NCBI RefSeq assembly: GCF_910591885.1
Contig: NC_063283.1
Coordinates: 9,657,001-9,721,000 of the forward strand
Length of the DNA: 64,000 nt
Direction: 5' to 3'
Origin: Bombus terrestris
Lineage: Eukaryota > Arthropoda > Insecta > Hymenoptera > Apidae
Shown here: piece by piece, positions 28,501 through 40,500 of the stretch
How the letters are laid out: every line of letters starts with the position of its first letter
Position numbering within the stretch: position 1 is the first letter of the stretch
Position numbers and translations under genes: made by a program
The notes under the pieces: generated by a model
Seen by the model: only the letters and a program-made list of their open reading frames with translations
Database searches by the model: none
Told to the model about the DNA's origin: nothing

Positions 28501-31500
28501 ATGTCTTGTGAACTTCGTAGTGCGACCTCGAAAGCCGGAGCTGATCATACGGGAGAACGAGCCGAAAGAGCTGCCGCCTGATGTGGTCAGAGGTAATAGT
28601 TCTGACTGGTGGTAGTGTGCGACCAAGCGACGACTAAAGTCGTCCAAGAGTGGATTTTCTAACAGTTGCCTAACCGTTTTGCAGATTGCACCCATTTTAA
28701 TACCGCTGATTTATCGTTAACAACGACATACGCATTTGTATTATCATAATTTTGTATTTTGTTTTTCTTTCATACCCTAATCGGTTTTTTGGTTTGATTA
28801 ATTCTTCATTTCGTTGTGGAGTGCGAGGATGCTGTAACGTCGAGTAGCGAGACAAAATCATCGTTGCATGACGACGATCTCGAGTCCGCGGTGGAACAAT
28901 CGTAAAAAATACTTAATTGCGAATATCAAGCGAATTCGTAATTAGGATACGTTCAATTATCGATCGAGAATGGCGAATTTCTCGTATCTGTCTTATCTCG
29001 TCTTTATCTTAATAGCAGAAACGTTGGCTTTCCATACGAGAATTCCTTAACATTGAAACTATTAAGATTTAAATTATTAGCTGCGAATGCGTTACGAAAC
29101 ACGTATGATCGAGAAATAAGAGTTGTTTCTCAAGCACAGCGGACACGAGATCGTCGTGAACCGATTCACTCCGTTCCCAAACGACTAACTCGCTCGGTAA
29201 AACCTCTTTAGAGCGAACTCAACGATTTTATCACAGCTTGACTAGACTCCCGAACGCATTCAGAGAACAGAGTCGCCTACCGGGCCATTAGAAATCATAA
29301 CCATAGCATCGACAACAGCGTATCATCGATGTACGCGATATATAGTGGCGGGATTACCGTCTTACGAGAATATCGGACGAAAGAAAAATATTATTTAATC
29401 TCCGTTACAGCCTCAGACAAACCGGACCTGGGTCTCGAGGAGTTGTCGAGCCTGAACGTGAAGTCCCGGTTTCAAGTGTTCGAGAAGGCCGGTACGGAGA
29501 CCAACGAGATCGAAAGGTCGCCGTCGCAGATCGCTGTCAAGAGGTCTCCCAGTATCTTAAGCAAGCTCGCCAAGTGAGTAATCCATCGTTTCGGTAGAGT
29601 CACCTACGTTATTCAGCTCGTCGTATCGTTCTCCTGGCCTCACTCTCTCCTCTCTTGTTCCAACGGCCATATACGATGGCATCGTGGGTCGAGGAGATGG
29701 TTCTCAGCCGTGACACAGATTCGTTTCCACCAGTTGGACACAACGAGGACTCTGTGACTCCAACCACTCGACGTTTTTCTCGGAACGCTGATAATCTTTT
29801 AACTTATCATCCTTCTTTTTAATCGAATTCTTCTTTTTCATTTATTTCGTGTTTCCAACTTTTTACTTTATGATTCGTTTCGATTGCAAGTTGGTAGACG
29901 AAGCTATTTACAACCGAAGTATTGCGTCGGATATAAAGTACGTAAAAATATTCCCCGTAGCTTGAAAAATCGATGATTCAACGATGAAAATACATGCAGC
30001 GTTGTAGCTTTTTAAATATCCTTTAACATAGCCTTTCCCGTTCTCATTTTGAAGCAACAATCGGAAAGAGTTTCTCCATGCAATTTGTCCCTCGCTAAAG
30101 AATCGAAACTAATTAAAAAATTAAAGCTGATAGTGGAAACGCGTGCCATCCGTATCGTAAATGCGATTCAATGTTCCAATAGACTAAGAATTCCTAGAAT
30201 CGAAGAAAGAAACGACGTAGCTCATTAACCGAAGAAAGTATCGCAAACACGAAAGACTGGCGATTAAGTAACGCGATGAAATATCAAACGTACTAAATAT
30301 CTGCTAAATACCTGCATCGCTCGAGAATGTGCAAGCGCAGACTTTACGAACATAAAATAGTAGGGCGAACGATGAATTTGCTAACGCGCCCGTGATTGCG
30401 ACAAGATCGTGTTTGATCGATCAGCGATCTTTTCTCGTGGCCATAAGCCAGTGCATAAAAGAATACCGTGAACAGGCACGTGTGTCGGCGTTGTTCGTGC
30501 GCCAGGCAATTAAAATTCGTCGGAATGTTTGTGACTACTTTGTACGTCTTTTTGTCCAGATTCCAAGCCAAGGGCATGGATATCGGAGTAGCGGACGAAT
30601 CTCTGAATGGGATCCCTTACGAAGAGTCGAGCGAGAGCGAGGAGGAAGAAGAAGCGGAGGAAACGGAGGGTGAGGAAACGAAGAAACATTTAATTGAAAT
30701 CGAGACTTTACGTAGTCCGATGTTTCGAGCTCTTTCTCTCAGGTTTTTCCCCTCTCTCACTGCGTTCCCTTTGCTCCGATGGAAGGCTGCTGTATTTCCG
30801 CGAGAGAGGCAGCTCTTTTTGCAAGCTTTCTTCTTGTACTCGATGGGAATAGCGTCATCGGAAAAGCTTCGCGTAGCGGTTTGACAGCTATGAAATAACG
30901 TTTTATCGTCAAGTGCTATAAGCGATTTTCCATAAGATCGAGCGAATTAAATTCGGTCAGTGGAAGAATTCCTTAGCTGATGAAATTATTTTCTTTATAC
31001 GATCTTTCCTTCTTTCATCGTCTTGTTCTTTGCTCGCTAATACGACCTTTGCCAAACTCTTTATCGAATTTGAAAATCATTTCTGTTCGTGTCTACGATA
31101 TTGGAATATTTACCACGCTATTAACGTCAAAATTATTAATTGCTCCAGTATTTGGAAATTTCCAATCGCTTGAACGAATTTAACGAATCTAAATTAGTCA
31201 AACAACGTCGAACAATGCTGAAAGTATTACGAATAATCTTCTCCCTTGAATGAAAAGTTCCAACTACGACGACGAATTATAACTTCGAATTATAAGTTGG
31301 AATCGTAACAGCGAATTATAACTTGAAATTATAATTTCGAATTAGAACGTCGAATTGTAAGTTGGAATTATAACATCAAATTATAGCATCGAATTATAAC
31401 TACTAATTACAACCTCAAACGTACAAGTTTCAATCATAACACTGAATTATCATTTATAATTATCATTGCAATGTTAAAATGACGAACTACAACTTTCGAT

Positions 31501-34500
31501 CGCAATCTTTGAATAACGACATCAAAGTATACCTTGGAGTTGTAACGTCGAACAATAACGTGCGATTAATTCCAAATGGAAGCGTAACTTCTCAAATTAT
31601 TCGTGTTTCACAGAGCTGGACAGCGAGATCGTGAAGGCGAAACGCGCGACCCGCGAGCGTCCGATCAGCTTCACAAAAATGGACGACATAAAGAATCGCT
31701 GGGAGACGACCAGTCAGCAAGGGAGACGCGAAGTTCAGCGAGAGGCGAGGAAGGAGGAGATCGCTGGAATTCGTTCGAGATTGTTCATGGTAAAATCGCG
31801 TTCGTTTTCGGGCTCGTTGAACCGTTACCATTCGTTTAATTCCGCGTTTCGAGGAAGAAACGATGAGCGCGGGACGTTCGACATCGTTTCCAGAGCATCT
31901 AAATCGCCGGCGATGTAGTGCGGGGGTAATGGCATCGAGCCCATTAGACGTAGACGCAGAAAAACTTGGAGAGAAGGAAATGTAGCGCACGCATTCTCTC
32001 TTTACAACGCGCTTTAACGCCGAGTAACATGTGCACTGTAACGATTACGGAGGAACGCATCGCGACTGCGAATGATTTTGCTCGTTTGGTCGGTTGCTCG
32101 ATGAACCATCGTGGATCCGATATTTTCGAGACAAAGCGCAACGACTTAACGATTGATCCGAGAAGGGGCGATAGAAATGGCAACCTGGCGATCGATTGAC
32201 GAAAAGTCGTAGAAGCTGACGATTAATTAACGAGAGGATCGGAAAGATATAGCAGCGATGTAGGAGAAAGAACAGAGAAACAGGAAACTAGCGATCTATG
32301 GAGAAAGGGAACATGGAAATAACGATTTGATGGTCGGTTGATAAAGAGAACGTAGAAATGATAATAATAAAGTGGAAATAATAATCGATCGATCAACGAG
32401 AAAAACGTAGAAATGACAAGTTAACGAGGAACTGATAAAAAGAAGGTAGAAAGTGAAAATTGATAATTTTTTCCATATAAAGAAAGAAGGTATCGCTCGT
32501 AAGTATTCGAACGCTTTGATAGGTTTGTAACAACGTTGTACGAATCGTTGGTGAAACGTATGAATCGAAACGCGTAAATTGTTACTATCTATTTCTAAAC
32601 GCGCGAGAAAATCGTTTATCAACGCGCAATTCCTACTCGCGATCCTGTAATTGCGTTACGTGTTGCCAAAAATACGCAAGTGTCCGGACAATTTTGAACA
32701 GTACTGTAATATATCTTTGTGGAAAGATTTATCATCGTCTCGGAGAAACGAGATCAAAGGGTATTTCGTGTAGCTAACGGAAGACTCGATTTCTGTTGCA
32801 GGGCAAACAGGGTAAAATGAAGGAGATGTATCAGCAAGCGGTAGCCGGAAGCGAACGCGTGACGAAGATCAATGCGGCCGAAGAGATCCAACACTCGACC
32901 CACGCTCGTTCCATCAAAGAACGATTCGAACGAGGCGAGCCCATCGCTGCGTCCGACGACGAGACGGACAGCAAACCGAAACCGGAGAAGGCTGACGAGG
33001 AAGTGATCGCAGCAGGTGCATTTTGCCCCGCGAACCAACGTATATTTAGAACCCGTTAAATGTAATTAGCCACATGGATCGGCGGTCGAAAACTGCCAGC
33101 GGCGACTGACCGCTGAATTTGCTACCATGTGCGCTAGAAAGATCGTACCTAGAGCGTGCTCTCAAGATAGATATCGTATAGGTCGTATAAGTGGAAGTGC
33201 ACTAGCTCTAGGCATCTTCTTTACTCTGTATCTGTTATTTGCTCTTGCAAACCGATACTTTGCGAACACTGTTTCGAGATAAATCGATCGATGTTACACA
33301 GGGATCAGCAGGAAGTCTCGGTCGCTGTTCCTCGAACTGGACGCCACGGCGGCGAAGACTGGGCGACCGGTGACTCCGGTGAATCCGAAGACACCGGCCG
33401 AAGCCCCACGACGTGCCAGAGACGTAAGTTCTCCTTTTATTTGTTTCTATACGTCGATCGACTGTGTTAACACGTTCGAGACCGATGGTATAGTACATAT
33501 GCCATGCAATATCTCGTCGCAATGACCGACGACAACGTACGTACGCGCGTTATCTGTATATTCAGTTAATTCTCGGACAATTACGAGCGTAGATAACGTT
33601 CATACGTATAACGTATATGTTATATAACTTCCTCATTTTTTAAATAAATATCCTTAGCTATTGCACGTTTGTCTTTTTGGAATTTTAACCGAGAAACGCT
33701 ATTTCGCTCGGATGACACGCGTGGTACGTCCAATGAACGTTCGACGTCAAAATTATTGCGGAAACCCGACGACATACCTGTACAGTGTGTGTCACGACGT
33801 ATTTCTCAATAAAAATTGTTTAAAACGTGATTTTTGTATTCTTATATTGATCAATTTTGCGTATTTTTTTTTTATCACAAACGTAGAAAAGCTTTCGGTC
33901 ATTCGGGAGAGTATCGCTCAAAGTCATATCGGTCTCGAATGTGTTAAAATTCCCGAATTTTTATCTCGCTCTTGTTTCGACGAACAAGAAAGCTTTTAAC
34001 GTTACAAAGACCGGTTATTTCCGTAGAACAGAATATGTCTTTCTCATAATCGTAGAGCTGTTCGTCAATTTGAAACATCTTATCTTTACGTGCTAAGTTG
34101 GAAAATGTTTCTTCAATTTTGCAAGAGTGTTAAGTAGTGTAATCGATTTTTGATGTTGTACGTTTGCCGGTGGTGGGGAGGGGCGCGCATTTTGAATTCG
34201 TGATCGGCAAGGTTAACGGTTTGAAATCTCCGAACGAAGGCATTCATGGGACGACAAGTCTCGGATGATGTGGTGCGCAGCTCGGACACCACCGAGGAAG
34301 TTCAGGTGGAGACCTCGGACATTTCGAATAAATTCAAATTTTTCGAGTCCTACAAGGAACCGGAAAAACAACGCAAGCAGTTCCGAATTACCCCTCCGCG
34401 CGATGGTCAAGTTAAGGTTCGAGGCTATTCTCGAGTGCAAAGTGTTCTTGATCGAAGAGTGTGTTTTAATGTTCTAACGAAGATTGCGTTGAGTGAAGAG

Positions 34501-37500
34501 TAACTCTAATTCTTATCAACCCTTTCAACGCTGAGTTCATACGTCATTACATACGAATTTTATTTATTCGCCGAATGTCGAGGCTTGCGATAAAATTTTC
34601 TTTGTAGAAACATTTTGATTATTTGAGACGCTTAAATCAACTATCGCCGCTCGAATCCACCTACGTGAAATTATATCGTATCGTATAAACGAAAAGCCAC
34701 AGGTAGAAGATCAGAGAGCGTTTATTCGCGAACCGCAGTTGTATAAACTGCTTATCCCCGGACAGGTTCGCGTAAAAAACTGATCGAGTTCTACCGTATA
34801 ATTACCGCGATGACACACATTTTTTAACGATTACGTGTTCATCGTTTTAAAAGCTGGCATACGAAGAATACGCGTTACTTTTGTTCCAAATCGTTCGACG
34901 CTGTTATCGCAACGCGTTTGCCACGACGTTTTAACTCACAGTGAAAGGGTTAACATAATTCTACCGTGTGATTTTTTCCATTCGAAGACTAATATCCCCG
35001 TAACGTGACTCAACAGCTTATCGCATGGAATCTCTCCACCTCGATAAAAATCGCGTTGCATGGATAATCACCGACGTAATCACCGTCTATATCTCCGAAT
35101 TCCTTAAATCATCGAACCGTAGTCACTCGACCAATCGCTTCCCACTTGTCGATGTAAAATCGCGACAAGAATTACCTGGCGTATTCGTCCGCGTTCACGC
35201 AACATATCTCGCATAAAAAATATTTCACTTTCTCGAGCTTATCGATCTTTCTTCGAACTATTAATGGCGGAATTGTAGTTAACGAGATCGGTCTTTGATA
35301 AAAGAGGCCGAGGAAGCTCGTGAAAGCTCGGAGCCCGCGAATACAACGTACAGTGCCACTTGATTCCATGGCTGTCCTTGAACCCCCTCGAGTGGTCAGC
35401 AGCCATACTTTTACCGTTAGTATTCCTACATCCTTCCATTCGTGAAGAGAGAGAACAAGCCGATGCAGAGGCGAGCACACCACCGTGTGGCCCTCCCAGT
35501 AACTCACGAAGGGGGAACACAGTAAGAGCCGTGCGTCCTCTTCGTGTGAACGGCATAGCAACCGCCGACACGCTGCTGCCAGTTCGGAGTTTGCCGGGGC
35601 CAACGAAACAAAAGGTTCCCTCGTGACGTCTCTCTCTTCGTCTCTTCGTTTCGATTTCCAATTTTTTCCCTCGTTCGCGTCGCCGTCGCCGTGGAAGCTG
35701 CATTTTCCCGGTATTGCTCCGCCGTCCCAGGGACAACGAAAATTAAAAGTGAGTAAAATCATCGCGTTACGTCCGATAGAACGACGAAATATTGCTACAC
35801 GACTTGTAGAACGTACGCGTGAACGGATGGATACGCTGTGGCGCACGAAGATATTCGAATGCTTCTAGAAAGATTTTATACGAATGCATCGTGTGTGTTT
35901 TACGAAACATTTTGGAACTCTGTGAGCTGTATGAAGGTACCGTTATCGCGATTACGTTAGCAAAGAAATTTGAAAATGTATCGCGCAGATACATCTGATA
36001 TCTGGCGCAAATACGGGTTTAACGTAGTGAAATTATCTAAATGGTCGATTATCTACCGTATTAACCATCCACGATATTCGGTAATTAGACTTCTTAGAGC
36101 TATGCATTTACTATGGCTGTTGAAATTAGCCGATGAAATTGTTAAATGTTTTGCATAACGCGCGTATTATACCCGTAAAAGTTTCCTGTGGTAAGCGTTC
36201 TCGTATATTTTTACGAGCCGCTATACGTCTCTCGTGCTTCGACTCTGTTAAACCCGCTTTTTACACGGTTAGTTTTTATGTTTCGACGTCCCGTGGTCCA
36301 AGGCCACTCGGGATAGGCAAGCGAACAGGAAGAAGCGGTTAAATATTCACCGGCTCTCGTTTTCCGCTGTTTTATACGTGTTACAGCTTACTCGTCGCTA
36401 GTATCTCGTAACGCGACACAGCGCGATCAAGAAGAATTTCTAAAAAATCGTTTTTCGGAGCTAGGAAACGCTGGTCACCGGGTATATTCGTTCGTCGTCT
36501 GACTCTCGTTTTTGCGCTGCTTTATAAATGGTAATGGGATTTGTTGTTGGAACTTGGTAATGGAACGGGAAGTGATTAAGAAGAACTCGCGGAAGAAGGC
36601 TGTTTGTGGAATGGCGATATCAATCATCGAGTTTTCCGATGGATCTTGGAAAAAATTGAGACAAACGTTGAACGAAGCGTGTGCGATCGGCGGTAGTCAA
36701 ATTGCCGGTGTTCGCTGACCGATAGCATGAAATATTGAAAAAATATATGATCGGTGTAGAAAATTGCCCGCTTTCTCGAATCCACTTATCCGCAATAACG
36801 GTACAAACACTGTCGATATAGTTGACGTGCAATGCAAATGCATACGCTTTCCTTTTGAACAGAACCATCGATCGGTTTGCGAAAGAAAAAGTTTCTTCTT
36901 TTTCGTTCGCCTCGTGGTCTACGCTTTTAGTCGGCCACTGGTAAAATACAAAGGAGCGCGTCAAAGAATCTATAGAAAAGACACGTAGACATTGTATATC
37001 TCGGTCGAATCAGTGTGAAAACAAACGAGATCGTTTAAAGCGAAATGTCTCCTTAATTACACACCGTGTTATTGAATCTTCCCGTACGAAGCGATAAAAA
37101 TGTTGCTCTTTAATTGTCGTCATTGTCCGTGTTATCTCGCGTGAGGCAATAAATGAATGGAACGAAAGGCGAAATAAATCACCTTCTCAACGCAATGCTC
37201 CATCTTGTTTTAAATAAAAAGTAGCGAAACGTCATTAATAAAGATTCGTACGGGGCAACTCGAACTAATTAGCTTTCTCCCGGCGTAAACCTATAAATCT
37301 CCGATCGTTGCACGGTGAAACCTTACTCTTGTTCACGTTTTGCATCGGTTGTAACTACAACGAAAGATACGTGGTCGGTGCGACTATTCTCTTCTTTTTT
37401 TTCCTTCTTTATTCTCGCAACATTCTATCTCGCAACTCTGGTATTTTCCTGGTCGACGTGTCTGGCAGGTAATATCCCGTGAAACACGTTCCTCCGCGAA

Positions 37501-40500
37501 TCGTGTGCATCGTAGGGACGGCCAACAGAACCCAGTCGATTCTGCATTGTCATCGCGTCTTCAGCTTACCTGCTGCTCAGGTAGAAATCCAACGGAGACG
37601 CTGTACACGTATAAAACCATTCGAGCTGACTCAGAGGTGCTGCGATTCGTGGAAAGAAATACCTTTATTCCCTTGATTTCCTGCCTAGCCTCGCGCGTTC
37701 TCGCTTTAACCAACCACTTGAATAGCCAATAACAATCGAACGCAAGTAATAGCTATTGCAGTCGTATCTCGTGTTTATTCATGGGCGACACGTTTCTTTC
37801 TGTTGATTTCTAAAGTTAGACGAGAATTAACCATCGGTGTATTAACCCTTTGTGGTTTGAATTGCATTTTTGGTATTTTCCCTTATTTCGCTTATGATGA
37901 ACCAGTTTTCTACGCATTCTTTAGATAATTCGCAGTTTTTTTTAAATATAAACTCCAACATGGAATCTTCTGAAGAAGAATAGCTACGCCTACGATTAGT
38001 TGCTACTATCAAATCGTCGTTGTTCGTGATCCAGCATTTTTGCACGCTACTGTGCGTTAACATATTTTTATCGAATCGAATTACAAGGTAAAAAAGTAGC
38101 GTCGAGTTCGGTTCAACATAGAACCATAGAACCACAGAAAGTTAAGATCTTTGTGTTTTCTCAACGTTTATAGAAGATTCGTTTCGACAGATGGACTCCC
38201 CGGAACGTGAGATCTATCGTGACCCGGACGTAGTCAGAGCTGAAGACAGAGTAAACGAAGTGGTGCACACGGACACCGCCAGAAAGATGCTGTCGATCTT
38301 CCGGCAAATGGAAGAGAACGCGTGCAAGAAAGAGCTTCCAAATGGACCAAAACCTTTGAAGCGTTTCACACCACCACCAGAGGACAAATACGCAAAACCA
38401 ACAGCCTCAGACTCCGAAGAGGTAGAGGACGAAGATGGCGACGAGTCCGAAGGCGAAGACAGCACCGAGGAAAGGGATCCAAACTACGTACGAGCTTCCG
38501 ACAAGGTTCGTATACGGTATATGGATAGGTGTCATTGTTCTCGAACGCAATAAATGGTAGCGTTTATTAACACGAAGTCAAGGTACCCGGTCCTTGAGAT
38601 TCCTGCGTTATGAATATGCATGAAGAATCGTGGGAAGGTTGCTGTAAGGCATCTGATAGCGACGCAGATATGCAGATGAAAGACACCTGTCGTTGCCTTT
38701 CGAATAACGTAAAATTACATTGACAGAGGCATCGTGAATCTATCGCGAGAATTTTGTCTAAAGAATATCTATTTCTAAAGAATATCGTCTAGAAAATCTT
38801 AATAGAGACGCAAAAACAACGAAGGATTTTCTGTTAGATTAATCGACAAGTTATCGTCGGATTGTGTTCGGACGTTTAAAAGTGTCTTTAAAAAGAAAAA
38901 AGAAAAACTTGATTGCTGAATTGTTTGCAAGAATTGCAAGGGAAACACGATGAATTGATCTAATGTTATAATCTACATTAATAAGATAAAATCTAAAAGA
39001 AAGATAAATATATCAAGCTAAATTAATTAACGAGGTACCACAGGCATCGTTATACGTAGAAATTATGGAAACACGTATTTCAGGTAGAAGACGAGTTTCT
39101 GAAGCAAGCGCAGAACGCAGCCCGCGCAAAAACCTTGTGCGCGAAATTCGAGCACTGGGAGGAAACGGACGGAAAGACGACGTCGAGTAGTCAACATATC
39201 GCAGAGATGGAAATTGCTCAAAACACCACCGGAGAACAGCAGAGCATAGAGTCTGCCAGCAGTCTGAGAGCCCGTTTCGAGTCACTCGGCTCGCAAACGA
39301 ACGAGTCGCCGCGCACACCGAAGGTCAAAGTCAATCGATTCGTGGTGAGTACTCTTTCGTAGCAACTACTTCGTTCATATCCATTCATCCTCATCCGAGC
39401 AGCTCATTGATCGAGACTCGAATGACAGCTCTGGAATTTTTTTCTCTCTTTTGGTGTATCAAAAATATCCATTTGATTTCCAATCGCACTGCATATGATA
39501 GAAACCACCTTTTTTTCTTTTTCTCCTGCGTGTTCAATGTACAATTTTCTTTTTTTTTTTCATTATCTTTTGGGTGTGAAGCGTGGCTCGTTTATCGCAT
39601 GGTGTGCCTTGATAATCGTTGTTTAACCCTTGGAAGCTATCATAGGTAAAATTTTACAGCCGGTAGGAAGTTTGTTTGAAAATATTATCGCCACGCAATA
39701 AAAACGTCACGACATTATTCTGTTTGTATTTATTAGACTGCCAAGTTTTATACAAATGTAGCTGTAGACGCGAGTTTCTTCGATGATAGCTCTTAAGGGT
39801 CGATTCTCTCTGTTACCCAATTTTGTACAAAACTTTGGTATATTTTTTATTTTCTCTTGCCAATGTATGCGTAAAATGTGTGAATTTTCTATCAAAGCAC
39901 GATCTACTTGCCCTGCGACGACAGCAACATAATGCTATTTATGTTTAGTTACGATATTTTTATTTTTAATTTCTTTCTACGACGAGTAACTTTGTATGGG
40001 TTGTTGTAATATAACTGTACACTCAACGAAGTTATCAACTATAGTAATTACTGAAATGTCCAGCGATAGAAATAACCTGCTTCGTTTTATATCTCGTGAA
40101 ATATTTGATGATTCTTTGAGTGTACACAAGATATACCGTACACTGTTCAAAAACAGTTAGAGGAACGTTTTTCCTCTCGCTAATTTATACATCTTTTTTA
40201 TCCATTAACTAAATCTATTAATCACATCGTTAATCAAAAACTTCTATGGTCATAAAATTAGAAATTGATAAAGCTGAGCAAAGAACGAGATTGAAACGTA
40301 CGTAACGATTCGAACCGATTCGAAAGCAACTCGTCTTCCGTTAATAGCTTGAAATCAATCTCTGTCTACAGAGATCGTATCGATAAAGCGTTTGTTCACG
40401 GAAATTCTCCATCTGTATCCAATTGTCCATCTGCATTCTATTAATCGTTATAGTAAAACTGTTCGTAATATCCTCTAATCAGCTTGAGCAGTGTATCACG

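Larger units (their letters stand above)
34411..38190 (+). other. 3.8 kb intron of the LIMA1-like gene
   Basis: Contains TTAA elements at 34,516-34,953 and 37,842-38,145 and the candidate internal 5' exon at 35,300-35,748. Nothing recognised elsewhere. Confidence 0.6.

Noticed and set aside
34171..34190. GGGGAGGGGCGCGCAT shared in part with 763-773
   Set aside because: A 12-bp match in GC-rich sequence only; flanks do not align convincingly.
35172..35846. 224-codon minus-strand frame
   Set aside because: The same block is open in other frames on both strands, has no recognisable family and is better explained as a GC-rich 5' exon or promoter of the plus-strand gene.
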